This document shows positions 22,022 to 32,640 of a stretch of DNA of 64,000 nt, one piece after another. Numbering within the stretch: position 1 is the stretch's first letter; the number at the start of each line of letters is the position of its first letter. The notes below the pieces were generated by a model that ran no database searches, had not been told where the DNA came from, and saw only the letters and a program-made list of their open reading frames with translations. A program made the position numbers and the translations under genes. Source of the DNA: Molossus alvarezi (lineage: Eukaryota > Chordata > Mammalia > Chiroptera > Molossidae); the NCBI GenBank assembly GCA_037176705.1, contig CM073886.1, forward strand, positions 11,182,501-11,246,500. Direction: 5' to 3'.

Positions 22022-22283
22022 TTTTTAATTAAAAAAATTTTTTTATCCTCACCTTGAGGACATTTTTCCAGTTTTTGTTCAGATAGAGTGGGAGGGAGAG
22101 AGAGGAAGAGAGAGAGAGAGAAACATCGACATGAAAGGGACACATCGAGTGGCTGCCACCTGCACGACCAACCAGGGCCGGGGACAAACTGCAACCAAGG
22201 CACGTGCCCTTAGCGGGAACCGAACCCAGGTCCCTCCAGACTGCAGGCCAACGCTCTAACCGCTGAGCCAAACTGGCCAGGGC
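22022..22283 (-). mobile_element. Ves SINE in the Tigger-like element
   Basis: Reverse. Flanks tcacctctgcgg / gcacctctgtgg show a target duplication. Confidence 0.92.
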
Positions 22284-22504
22284 ACCTCTGTGGTCTTAGT
22301 TACCCGTGGTCAACCACAGTCGGAATATATTAAATGGAAATTTTCAGAAGTAAGCAATTCATACGTTTTAAATTGCGTGGCATTCTGAGTACCTTATTTT
22401 ATCTCATCATGCAGACATTGTGTCCTCAAGTCATCACAAGAAGAAAGGTGAGTACAGTATAGTAGGATATTTTGAGAGAGACCCATTCACGTAACTTATA
22501 GTGC

Positions 22505-22680
22505 AGTATAGTCATGTGCCACTAATAACAGGAAAATGTTCTGAGAATGCTGCCAGGTGGTTTCCTGGTGTGCACATCAGAGTGCACCGCAGCACACGGA
22601 GATGGCCTAACTGACACACCTGTGCTGTGTGGTGCAGCCTGTTGCTCCCAGGATATGACCGTACTGCACGTCACTGTATA
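22505..22680 (+). mobile_element. Nested DNA-transposon fragment
   Basis: Begins gtcatgtgccactaataaca and includes paired ctg-rich motifs. The same family seems to occur in reverse at 24166-25112. Confidence 0.45.
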
Positions 22681-23035
22681 AAACAACATGAGATTAAATC
22701 AGGCACGAGAGAAAATAATACCATCAGGAGACGTGTGTGACTATATTTTTATAGTTGTTCTGTTTTATTATTAGTTGTTAATCTCTTAGTATTCCTAACT
22801 TATAAATTAAACTTTTTCATAGATATGTATGTACAGGAAAATATATGTATATAGGGTTCAGTACTATCCATGGTTTCAGGCACACAAGACCCCCCATGGA
22901 TAAGGAGAGGCTACTGTATTCCAGTTTTACAGAAGAGAAACAAGCATAAAAGGTTAATTAACCTGCCCCAGACCACACAGCCACAGGATGCCGGGCCAGA
23001 TATAAAACCAGGTGGGCCTGACAGCTGCCTCAGGA

Positions 23036-23235
23036 TTTTTTTTTCTTTATTGATTTTAGACAGGAAGGGGGAGAGAGGGAGATAGAAACATTGATGACAG
23101 AGAACATTGATTGGCTGCCTCCTGCATGCCCCCACTGGGGATTTGGCCCACAACCTGGGCATGTGCCCTGACCGGGATTCGAACCTCTTGGTGCATGGGT
23201 TGACGCTCAACCACTGAGCCACACTGGCCAGGCCT
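23036..23235 (-). mobile_element. Ves-type SINE
   Basis: Reverse. agctgcctcag / cctgcctcag flank it. Confidence 0.9.
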
Positions 23236-23239
23236 GCCT

Positions 23240-23400
23240 CAGAATTCTTGATGCGGCCAGCACTTCTCGCGCTTGTTGCATACAAATCAGCAGGGAAGCC
23301 TGTGAAAATGCAGATGTGGGGTCAGCAGTTCTGGGGTGGGACCCGAGGTGCGGCATTGCCTACAAGCTCCAGGTATAACACTGCTGACCACTCTGAATAG
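23240..23400. mobile_element. Possible hAT MITE fragment (MER5-like)
   Basis: Contains agcagggaagcctgtgaaaa-like words in MER5 order; weak. Confidence 0.3.
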
Positions 23401-23552
23401 CAAGATGTTATTTTCCCTTTTTTCTAAAGCCTCACACCTTTAATGCTTCCCACCTCCGCACCCCTGCTCCTCCCTCCATCAAGCCCCCGGTAGGACTGGC
23501 CAGGTTCTCTTGTGTGTGTCCCATCTCAGCCTAGAACGGGGGTCTAGCTCAC

Positions 23553-23677
23553 CTCCTGCATACCCCCCACTGGGGATTGGGCCCACAACCTGGGCATGTG
23601 CCCTGACCGAGAATCAAACCGGCGATCTCTTGGTGCATGGGATGACACTCAACCATTGAGCCACACTGGCCAGGCTT
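23553..23677 (-). mobile_element. Ves-type SINE, head half only
   Basis: Reverse fragment from cctcctgcataccccccact to ccacactggccaggc. Confidence 0.85.
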
Positions 23678-23716
23678 CATCGATTTTTATTTTTTTTATT
23701 TTTTTATTTTTATTTT

Positions 23717-23961
23717 TTTTTTTATCCTCACTCGAGGACACTTTTCCATTTTTTGTTCAGGTAGAGTGGGAGGGAGAGAGAGGAACAGAAAGAGAGAGAA
23801 ACATCAATGTGAAAGGAACACATCGAGTGGCTGCCCCCGCACGACCAGCCAGGGCCGGGGACAAACTGCAACCGAGGTACGCGCCCTTAGCGGGAACCGA
23901 ACCCGGGTCTCTCCAGACCGCAGGCCGATGCTCTAACCGCTGAGCCAAACCGGCCAGGGCA
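23717..23961 (-). mobile_element. Ves SINE inserted in another Ves
   Basis: Reverse, complete. It lies between tcatcgatttttatt (23677) and aatcgatttttagat (23961), so it hit the tail of the copy at 23962-24165. Confidence 0.92.
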
Positions 23962-24165
23962 ATCGATTTTTAGATAGAGTGGAAGGGAGGGAGAGGGAGA
24001 GAGAAATATCAGTATGAGAGAGACACATCAATGGGTTGCTTCCTGCAGGACCCTGACCAGGGCTGGAGATTGAACCCACATATGTGCACTTGACTGGGAA
24101 TCGAACCCGTGACCCGTCAGTCCTCGGGCCAACACTCTAACCGCTAAGCCAAACCAACCAGGGCT
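23962..24165 (-). mobile_element. Ves SINE
   Basis: Reverse body and head; its tail is displaced by the preceding copy. Confidence 0.88.
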
Positions 24166-25112
24166 TGTCTTAGTTTTTAACAAAAAAGTTAAAGAAAGGA
24201 AAAGCTTATAGAATAAGAATATAAAAAGTATTTTTGTACCACAGTACAATGTGGTTTAAGCTAAGTCATTACAAAATATTAAAAAGTAAAAAGTTTAGCC
24301 CTGGCCGGTTTGGCTCAGCGGTTAGAGCGTCGGCCTGAAGTCCAGAGAGACCTGGGTTCGGTTCCCGCTAAGGGCATGTCCCTCGGTTGCAGTTTGTCCC
24401 CGGCCCTGGTTGGTCATGTGGGTGGCAGCCACTCAATGTGTCCCTTTCACGTCGATGTTTCTCTCTCTCTCTCTCTCTCTCCCCCCCCCTCCCTCCCTCC
24501 CACTCTATCTGAACAAAAAAAGGAAAAGTGTCCTCGGGTGAGGATGCAAAAAAAAAAAAAAAAAAGGAAAAATATATCCTTGGGTGAAGATATAAAATAC
24601 TACTACTAAAAAAGAAATAAATAAAAAGTTTATAAAGTAAAAAACTTACAATAAGCTAAGGTTAATCTATTATTGAAGAAAAAAAAGTTGAAATGAATTT
24701 GGTGCAGCCTAAGTTTACAGTGTTTACAAAAACTACAGTAGTTAGCCTACAGGAATGGCCTCAGCCCTCACATTCGCTCAGCAGTCCCGGTCCTCTGGGC
24801 TCCATCTGTGGGAAGTGCCCTACACAGGCGTACCATTTTAAATCTTTTATACTGTATTTTTACTATACCTTTTCTGTTTTTAGATCCACAAATACTTACC
24901 TTTGTGTTCTAGTTGCCTACACTGTTGAGTACAGTAATGTGCAGGACAGGTGTAGCCTGGGGACAGTAGGCTACACCACATGGCCTAGGTGTGAGTAGGC
25001 TGTACCATCTAGGTTTGTGTAAGTGTGCTCACTCTGATGTTTGCACAATGAAATTACCTACTGACCCATTTCTCAGAATCTACCTTCTTCATTAAGCGAT
25101 GCAGGACTGTAC
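24166..25112 (-). mobile_element. Tigger-like DNA transposon fossil
   Basis: AT-rich with aataagctaaggttaatcta and tggcctaggtgtgagtaggc, ending aagcgatgcaggactgta. A Ves SINE interrupts it. Family assigned from memory only. Confidence 0.5.
24297..24600 (+). mobile_element. Ves SINE with extra tail unit
   Basis: Forward, complete. After the A-run a second tail-like segment (ggaaaaatatatccttgggtg) follows. taaaaagtttag / taaaaagtttat flank it. Confidence 0.9.
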
Positions 25113-25146
25113 TATATCTTGTTTTTCTTAAAGATCCATGCTCAGG

Positions 25147-25375
25147 CCCTGGCCAGCTTGGTTCAGTGGTTAGAGCGGCCTGTGGACCAGCGAGTCCTGG
25201 GTTCGATTCTGGTCAAGGGCACATACCTCGGTTGCGGTTCGTCCCTAGCTCTGCTTGGGGTCCTGCGGGTGGCAACCAATTGGTGTGTTTCTATCACATC
25301 GATGTTTCTCTCTCTTCCCCTCCCACTCTGAAGATAAATGTAAAAATATCCTTGGGTGAGGATTAAGGAAAAAAG
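25147..25375 (+). mobile_element. Ves SINE
   Basis: Forward. agatccatgctcag occurs on both sides (25133 and 25373) as a 14-bp target duplication. Confidence 0.93.
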
Positions 25376-25479
25376 ATCCATGCTCAGTGTCCAGCATAGG
25401 ACTTTCCTAACCAATGTTTGTTCAGTGAATAAAGAAGCTCCTTGTCTCAAAGAATCCGACCACCGCTCATCTCACTGCA

Positions 25480-26060
25480 TAAGCCAGGAACCTAAGTTTC
25501 ACTCTCGACCCTTCTTTCACCCCATATCCACTCCATTCCCAAATCAACTTGGGTGCCCCAGATGACTCTCAAAGCAGTTTACTTCTTTCCCTCCATCCCA
25601 TCCTGGTGCAAGCCACCACTGCCTGCAGCCTCGCCTAGTGCCACAGCTATCTGGCAGGTTGTTCTGTGGCCCCTCTGGCCCTCCAGTCCATCTACGCTGC
25701 AGCCAGCGTGATCTCAGATGCAAATCTGATTTTAAAATAAAGAAGATCCTTCACAGGGCCTAGGCCCCATCGAGCCTGACCTCTGATAGCTCCCTACAGG
25801 CCTCTCTTCATACTGTCCTCTCAGATCCTTGTGTTCACTATGCTTCTTTCTGTGGCAGGGCCTTTGCACATGCTTTCCCTGGGTAGTCAATAATCGCCCC
25901 TCCCCCACATCTGAGCTCAAGGACCACTTCCTGAGATGCTCTCAACCTCCCTGACCAGGTCAAATGTCTCTGTTATCAGGTCCTTATAATACCCATATGC
26001 TGACTTCTTTTCTGTGGCAGTTGTCATAAGTGAACTGTTTTCAAAACATTGACATGTTTA
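25480..26060. mobile_element. Ancient L2-like LINE fragment (tentative)
   Basis: Words gcagggcctttgcacatgct and aaggaccacttcctgagatg follow the order of a widespread ancient mammalian LINE. No gene. Confidence 0.4.
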
Positions 26061-26206
26061 TATTTCAAAAACCACAATTTCCAAAGCAAATAGAGCAAAA
26101 GGCTGGGCTCCAATTTAAACCAACAGATCTGTACAGACATACTTATTCATCTGACCTTAAAGGAATTTAAATCAAGAGCCATCAAATTTTAAAAAGCACC
26201 TGTAGC

Positions 26207-26400
26207 CTGGCCGGTGTGGTTCAGTGGTTGAGTGTCGATTCATGTACCAAGAGGTCGCTGGTTCATGCCCAGGTTGTGGGCCCGATCCCCAGTGGGGGGC
26301 ATGCAGGAGGCAGCCAATTGATGTTTTCTCTTATCGATGTTTCTGTGTCTCCCTCTCACTTCCTCTCTCTCTAAAAATTAATAAAGGAAACAAAATTTTA
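26207..26400 (+). mobile_element. Ves-type SINE
   Basis: Forward, with B-box region shortened; its tail received the next SINE. The host flank aaaaagcacctgta is repeated at about 26683. Confidence 0.9.
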
Positions 26401-26662
26401 TTTTTATTTTTTATTTTTTTTTTTATCCTCACCTGAGGACACTTTTTCCATTTTTTGTTTAGGTAGATTGGGAGGGAGAGAGAGGAACAGAGAGAGAGAA
26501 ACATCGACGTGAAAGAAACACATCGAGTGGCTGCCACCCGTGCGACTGACCAGAGCCAGTGACAAACCGCAACCGAGGTACATGCCCTTAGCGGGAACTG
26601 AACCCGGGTCTCTCAGGACTGCAGGCTGGCGCTCTAACCGCTGAGCCAAACCGGCCAGGGCA
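26401..26662 (-). mobile_element. Ves SINE inserted in the tail of a forward Ves
   Basis: Reverse. Flanked by taaaggaaacaaaatttta (26382-26400 and 26664-26682), a 19-bp target duplication copied from the host tail. Confidence 0.95.
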
Positions 26663-26844
26663 GTAAAGGAAACAAAATTTTAAAAAGCACCTGTATTCAG
26701 AGAGGAGCTGATACTTTCCTCACTTGACAAAATCAATTAGCATAAAATATTTGCCTTTTAGATCAGAAAGTTTTACTTTCAGTAATGTCTAGTGGTATTG
26801 CGTTTGGGCTACAGTCTTAAAAAAAAAAACTTATTGGAGTTTAC

Positions 26845-27085
26845 CCAGCTGTAGTGGCTCTGTTGGTTGGAGCATCAGCCCATGCATTGAAGGGTTGCAG
26901 ATTCAGTTCCTGGTCAGGGCACATACCTGGGTTGCAGATTCCATCCCCAGAAGGGGCATGTTCAGAATGCAACCGATCCATGTTTCCTTCTCTTTCTCTT
27001 CTGTCTGTCTGTCTCTCTTTCTCCCTCCCCCTTCCTCTCTCTAAATGTATCCTTGGCTGAGGATTAAAAACAAAAACAAACAAAC
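26845..27085 (+). mobile_element. Ves SINE
   Basis: Forward, tail atccttggctgaggatt, then A-rich. Confidence 0.88.
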
Positions 27086-27095
27086 AAAAAAACTT

Positions 27096-27310
27096 GCCCA
27101 GCTGGTGTGGTTCAGTGGTTGAGCGTTGACCTATGCACCAAGAGGTCTCTGGTTCGATTCCCCATCAGGGCACATGCCCAGGTCATGGGCTCGATCCCCA
27201 GTAGGGGGTGTGCAGGAGGTGGATGATTAGTGTTTCTCTCTCACATTGATGTTTCTATCTCCCTCTCTCTCTCTCTCAAAAATCAATAAAAACATATTTT
27301 TAAGAAAAGT
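27096..27310 (+). mobile_element. Ves-type SINE
   Basis: Forward, tail aaaaatcaataaaaacatat. Confidence 0.9.
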
Positions 27311-27945
27311 TCTTTATACCTCGGCTGTGAAGGTCCTCCATGAGAAGCAAGTGGTCCTCGTCCCATACCAGGCCCCCCAGCTCAGGGTTCTAATGCTAGG
27401 AAGAGAAGTCCCCATGACTTCTGGCTGTAAAAACCAGCAGGAATTGAGGCTGAGGGAGGGCGAGGCTTCTGGAGTCCCAGGAAGTTCCTCTTAAAGGGCC
27501 CGTGCATGGACTTACTCAGACTTGCTCCAGCATTGGGGAGGCAGCTTTCTCCTGGACAGACTTGCTGTCAGAGGCTGCTGTTCCTTTGGTGAGCCCTTCC
27601 TCAGGTCAGCAGATGGGCTCCATATCTGGGACTCTAGCAACCTGGCTCATGCTGTTTGCCCCGCCCTGGTGATTCCCTGAGGCCCTGCCCCACCCAACTT
27701 TCAGGCCCACCCAAGCTGTTTCCAGTGGTTTTACCACAGAATTGGCCTGTCTTGGATCCTGCTTCAGATTTTCCTAAATTCTCTCAAAAAAGCAGCATCT
27801 GGTCTCAGCTAGCCCCAAACCTCTCGTTAAGTGGCTCAGGCCTGGCACTAGGAGCAGCCAGCCTTGGTTTACAACTTGGCTTTTCCTGGGCACCTCCACA
27901 AGCCCAGCACAAGAAGCAGTCATCTGCAGATCTCTTTATTTTTTT
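27306..27945. other. Intergenic, unassigned
   Basis: No gene, RNA or known repeat recognised; ordinary GC-balanced sequence. Confidence 0.4.
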
Positions 27946-27947
27946 AT

Positions 27948-28161
27948 ATATATATTTTTCTTTATTGATTTTGGAGAGAGAGGAAAAGAGAGGAAGAGGG
28001 ATAGAAACATCAATGAGAAGGAACACCGATTGACTGCCTCCTGCATGCCCCCCACTGAGGATTTGGCCCATAACCTGGGCATGTGCCCTGAACAGGAATC
28101 AAACAGGCGACCTCTTGGTGTATGGGCTGACGCTGAACCACTGAGCCATACTGGCTGGGCC
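27948..28161 (-). mobile_element. Ves-type SINE
   Basis: Reverse, tail tctttattgattttggagag. Confidence 0.9.
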
Positions 28162-28177
28162 ATATCACTTTTTTTGT

Positions 28178-28377
28178 AAAAAAATCTTTATTGATTTAGA
28201 GAGAAGAAGGGAGCAAGAGATAGAAACATTGATAAGGGAACATCAGTTGGCCGCCTCCTGCATGCCCCTTATTGGGGATCGGGCCCACAACCTGGGTATG
28301 TGCCCTGACTGGGAATTGAACTGGCGACCTCCTGGTGCTTGGGTCGATGCTCAACCAGTGAACCACACCAGCCAGGC
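28178..28377 (-). mobile_element. Ves-type SINE at the HAL1 5' edge
   Basis: Reverse, directly abutting the HAL1 start. Confidence 0.9.
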
Positions 28378-28945
28378 TGCAGAACACTTTGTAGCTTGTG
28401 TCTGGTGGCTCCAGATAGAACACAGGTGTGGCTGACCTTGTCCCAGAGCCAGCACACACTGTGGACAGCTTCAGACCACATTGAAGTACCACCACCCAAC
28501 CACCTCCACAAGTGACGCACTCAGTGAGTGGACTCAGTGGGTACCAGAGCCCTGCTGAAGTAAGTCTTGCTCTGTGTGGCGGGCCCCTGCACAGCTGATC
28601 CTCCAAGGTAGTCAGAGGCCAGTAGGTCAGTGGGCACAGCCAGTCCTTGCAGCTGATCAGCTGAGTAAATCCCTCCCATGGACGTGCCAACAGCAATCAA
28701 GACTCAGTTACAACAGAAGGGTGTACAGTCCACACTAGGGGTACACATTGAGGGCCCAGCTGTAGTGATAAGGGAGGCTGTGCCACTGGACCTACAGGAT
28801 AGCTACTACAATAGGCCACCCTACAAAGCCTAGGAGACCTAGCATTCTACCTAATACATAGAAACAAACAGGGAAGCAGCCAACATGAGGAGACAAACAT
28901 GTCCCAAATGAAAGAAACAAAACTCCAGGAAAAGAACTAAACAAA

Positions 28946-29257
28946 ATGGAGATAAGCAATCAATCAGATGCAGAGTTCAAAACACTGGTTATAAGGATGC
29001 TCAAGGAGCTTAGTGAGAACTTCAAGAAACTTAAGGAGACCTCCAAGGAACTTAGTGAGAACATCAACAACATGAAAAAGAACCAGTCAGAAATGAAGGA
29101 TGCACTAACTGAAATAAAGAATAATTTACAAGGAATCAATAGTAGAGTAGGTAAAGCCAAGAAGCAAACCATCGATTTGGAATATAAGGAAGCAAAAAAC
29201 ACCCAATCAGAAAGCAAAAAGAAAAAAATAAAAAAAAAAAAAATGAGGATAGTGTAA
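28946..29257 (+). pseudogene. L1/HAL1 ORF1 N-terminal fragment
   Basis: 103 codons: an acidic start, a long coiled coil and a Lys-rich end made from an A-run. It matches the oligomerising N-terminus of L1 ORF1p; the nucleic-acid-binding C-terminal half lies downstream out of frame. Confidence 0.7.
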
Positions 29258-29479
29258 GGAGCCTCTGGGACAACTTCAAGTGTAACAAGTTTTGTATCAC
29301 AGGGGAGCCAGAAGGAGAAGAGAGAGAGCAAGAAATTCAAAACCTATTTGAAAAAATAATGACAGAAGACTTCCTTAATACAAGTCCAGGAAGCACATAG
29401 AGTCCCAAACAAGAGGAACCCAAAGAGGTCCACACCAAGACATCACAAAAATGAAAAAGGTTAAAGACAGAATTTTTAA

Positions 29480-29717
29480 AAAATCTTCCTGAGGGTACTT
29501 TTCTATTTATCTTCAGATAGAATGGAATGGAGAGAAAGGGAGAGAGAGAGAGAGAAACATCGACATGAGAGGGACACATCAACCACTTACCTCCCGCACG
29601 ACCTCGACCAGGGCTGGGGATGAACCGCAACCGAGGTATGTAGCCCTGGCTGGAATCAAACCTGTGACTCATTGGTCCACAGCCAACGTTCTACCACTGA
29701 ACCAAACCAGTCAGGGC
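29480..29717 (-). mobile_element. Ves SINE in HAL1
   Basis: Reverse copy within the ORF1 remnant, with an internal (GA)n tract and A/B-box head at 29717. Confidence 0.88.
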
Positions 29718-29850
29718 CAAAGAGAATCAAAAGCAGCAAGAGAAAAGCAGTTAGTTACCCACAAGGATGCTCCCATAAGACTGTCAGCTGATTTCTCAAA
29801 AGAAACTTTGCAGGCCAGAAGGGAGTGGCAAGAAATATTCAAATTGATGA

Positions 29851-30055
29851 GCCTGGTCAGTGTGGCTTAGTGGTTGAGCATTGACCCATGCACCAAGGGG
29901 TCACCGGTTTGATTCCTTGTCAGGTCACATGCCCAGGTTGTGGGCCAAATGCTTAATGGGGGGGCATGCAGGAGGTGGCCAATCGATGTTCTCTCTCATT
30001 GATGTTTCTATCTCCCCTCCCTTCCTCTCTCTCTAAAATCAATAAAGAAAAAAAA
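29851..30055 (+). mobile_element. Ves-type SINE in HAL1
   Basis: Copy of the subfamily whose tail reads ctctaaaatcaataaag; interrupts the ORF1 3' part. Confidence 0.88.
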
Positions 30056-30627
30056 ATCAAAGTGATGAAAAGCAAGGACCTACAACCAAAATTATTCTGC
30101 ATAGCTATCATTTAGAATCGATGGCCATATTTTTCTTGTTTCCCAGACAAGAAAAAGGTAAAGGAGTTTATCACCACCAAACCAGTATTATATGAAATGT
30201 TGAAGGGTCTTCTTGAAGAAGATAAAAAACAAACAAACAATAAAATGGCAAGAAATACATATCTATCGACAATTGAATCTACAAACAAAACGAACACGCA
30301 AAACAGAAACAGACTCATAGATACAAAGAACTTTTTGTTGGTTGCCAGATGGGAGGGGGTTTGGGCAGACAGGTGAAAAAGGTGAAGGGATTAAGAAGTA
30401 TAAATTGGAAAAAAAGTATAAATTGGTTGTTAGACTGATGAACCTCAAAGGGAAGGGAGTGTGGGGGGGCAGGGAGATAAACCAAGGAACTTATATGTAT
30501 ATATACATAACCGATAGGCACAGACAGTAGTGTGGGGAAAGCAAGAGAGGGGTGGGAACAAAAATGGGGGATATCTGTGATACATTCAACTTAAAGATAA
30601 GTTAAAAAAAAAAAAAAGTTCTTTATA

Positions 30628-30841
30628 GCCCTGGTCAGTGTGGCTCAGTTGGTTGCTCAGTTGGTTGAGTATGGTCCCATGCACCGAAAGTTCGCTGGTT
30701 TGATTCCTGGTCACAGCACATACCCAGGTTTCGGGTTTGATCCCCTGTTGGTGTGGGTGCAGGAGGCAACTGATCAATTTTTCTCTGTCACATTGATGTT
30801 TCTCCCCCTCTAAAATCAATAAAATCGTATTTTTAAAAAAG
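30628..30841 (+). mobile_element. Ves-type SINE with duplicated A-box region
   Basis: Flanked by an 11-bp perfect target duplication agttctttata (30617-30627 and 30842-30852) next to the HAL1 A-run. The 12-mer gctcagttggtt of the promoter A-box region is tandemly repeated (30643-30654, 30655-30666). Confidence 0.93.
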
Positions 30842-31299
30842 AGTTCTTTATATATCTGGATGGATAAAAGTCCAAATATGCCTTGCAAATATTTTCTTCC
30901 AATCTGTGATTTGCTATTCTGTTTCACAGGTGCAATTTTACATGTGTATGGATATCTGTTTCTTCCAGATAAGATCTATGAGGGTAGATCTGCTTTACCT
31001 GTCACCAGGCCAGGCACATAGTAGATGCTCAATAAGATTTGTTGATGAAATTCAGAGGCTACAGTCTGAACTTCCTCTGCATCTCTTTTCCTTAAACCCT
31101 CAGAAGAGACCTGACTTAAGGTTCTGAAACACGAAGTATCTCCTGGAACAATGTCAGCAAAGGGTATCCATGACTCAAAATAGTTTCTGGACTTAAAATA
31201 GTTTCTGATAAGGTGTTATGCTCTCCCCATGAGACTCCAGAATTTCAGTAGAGGTCTGGTTGCATACAACTATACTAATTTATTTTTTAAATTTTTAAT

Positions 31300-31510
31300 T
31301 AGTTTTTTAGTCCTCACCCGAGAATATTTTTTCCATTAATTTTTTTTTGGGGGGGGAGTAACATAGATGTGACAGAGACACATTGATTTGTTGCCTCCTG
31401 CACATGCCAGACAGGGTCGGGGATGGAATCTGCAGCCCAAGTACGTGGCCTTGACCGGGAATCGAACCCGAGACCCTTCAGCTCATGGGCTGATGTTCTA
31501 ACAACTGAGT
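31300..31510 (-). mobile_element. Ves SINE, head truncated
   Basis: Reverse. The tail tcctcacccgagaatat is kept, the GA tract is replaced by a G-run, and the head ends early at actgag. Flanks actatactaattt on both sides suggest a target duplication. Confidence 0.85.
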
Positions 31511-32049
31511 TTTGTACTAATTTTATAGAACTATACTAATTTTATTTAGAGCATATATTTATTAGCTGTATGTTGGAAGTTGGGGAAGGGTAACATAAGG
31601 AACCACTCCAAGCTTTCCTTTGGAGACAGGGCTCTGTGGGCTTTTTTTGCCCCACCCACACCCATACCCCCTCTTGAAGCTAGGAGTCAGAGGCTTCAAG
31701 CCCCAGCTTGCCCCAAATGAGACCACCAGAGGGCGCAAGAGCTTGGGTCCCAGTCGAAGGTGAGGAAAAATCGCACCAGACCGCGGTGGCTGGGGTTCTG
31801 GAGGCGCTTCCTTCAGTGTCTACCGAAAAGCTCGACGGTTTACAGGCAGCTGGTTTGGGGGATCGGAACGACAGGAAGGGAACTGAGCGAGAGGCCAGGG
31901 CTGGGGGGCCGCTGCTCAACATTCATTCCTTCAACATGTAGCACGTATGAAGCCCAAGTCACACACGGAGGAAGAAGCAATAATCACTTAGAGCAAGAAC
32001 TGTTCATTGGCATGTCTAGTGATATTTACTATTTCCAGAACATTTAAAA

Positions 32050-32204
32050 ACTTTATTTTATTTATGGACTTGAGAGAAACATCGATTTGTTGTTCCACAT
32101 GTATGCATTCATTGGTTGATTCTTGTTTGAGCCCTGACCGAGGCTGAAGCCGCAGTGACACATGGGGAGGACCCTCTAACCAAACTGGGCAACTCTGCCA
32201 GGGC
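32050..32204 (-). mobile_element. Older Ves-related SINE
   Basis: Reverse copy of the catcgatttgttgttcc variant, about 0.13 kb upstream of the SPNS1 promoter. agaacattta / agaacctttaac flank it. Confidence 0.82.
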
Positions 32205-32329
32205 CAGAACCTTTAACATTCCCCTTTCCCGTTTGAGAAGAAGTCTGCCAAGGGGGTGTTGCAGATAAGGAAGCAGAGATTCAGAGAGCTGAACAACTTC
32301 ACCAATTCCCCCCGACTACCTTTAGGGTG

Positions 32330-32640
32330 GCAGTCCCGGCGGGTCCCGGCCGCAGGTGCCTTGGCGACTCCGCGGCGGAGACCGCTCCTGGGTTACCCCG
32401 GCGACGAGGGGGCAGTCACGTGGTGCAGAGGCCTGCGGAGAAGCGGAAGGAGCATGCGCGGCCCTTGGCCGCAGCTTCAGTCGGCGGCGGCGGGTCATGT
32501 GTCAAGGGCTTGCACGCGTTGGCTGCCACCTCCCCATCGTCACATGACCGGCTTTTAGACATCATGGCGGCGGCCGTGGTGCACCGTTGGGGCTGAGCTG
32601 CAGCGAGTGTAGTGGGCTTCCACCTGGGGTGAGGGGTGGC
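32330..32640 (+). promoter_or_regulatory. SPNS1 promoter with CLEAR-like E-boxes
   Basis: A CpG-rich, TATA-less stretch. Three sites resemble the CLEAR element GTCACGTGAC bound by TFEB/TFE3: GTCACGTGGT at 32415-32424, GTCATGTGTC at 32494-32503 and GTCACATGAC at 32539-32548 (8, 8 and 9 of 10 matches). A YY1-like ATGGCGGC lies at about 32564-32571. Lysosomal genes commonly carry CLEAR sites near the start site, which fits SPNS1. Occupancy is inferred. Confidence 0.6.

Larger units (their letters stand above)
21970..22918 (+). mobile_element. Tigger-like (pogo) DNA transposon fossil
   Basis: Pieces at both ends match Tigger elements: atctgcagtttcacctctgc and cccgtggtcaaccacagt near the start, and ggttcagtactatccatggt with ggataaggagaggctactgt at the end. 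A Ves SINE interrupts it, and a second DNA element seems inserted at 22505-22680. Confidence 0.6.
28378..30616 (+). mobile_element. HAL1-type half-L1 retroposon (ORF1 only)
   Basis: A 5' UTR of the laurasiatherian L1/HAL1 type leads to an ORF1 start at 28946, with a heptad-rich coiled coil (LKELSENFKKLKE and related runs), stopping at 29257. ORF1 C-terminal sequence continues in pieces (about 29270-29470 and 29718-30240). It then passes straight into a 3' UTR and A-run with no ORF2, the defining HAL1 layout. Two Ves SINEs interrupt it. Being without reverse transcriptase, such elements depend on L1 in trans. Stops show it is dead. Confidence 0.75.
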
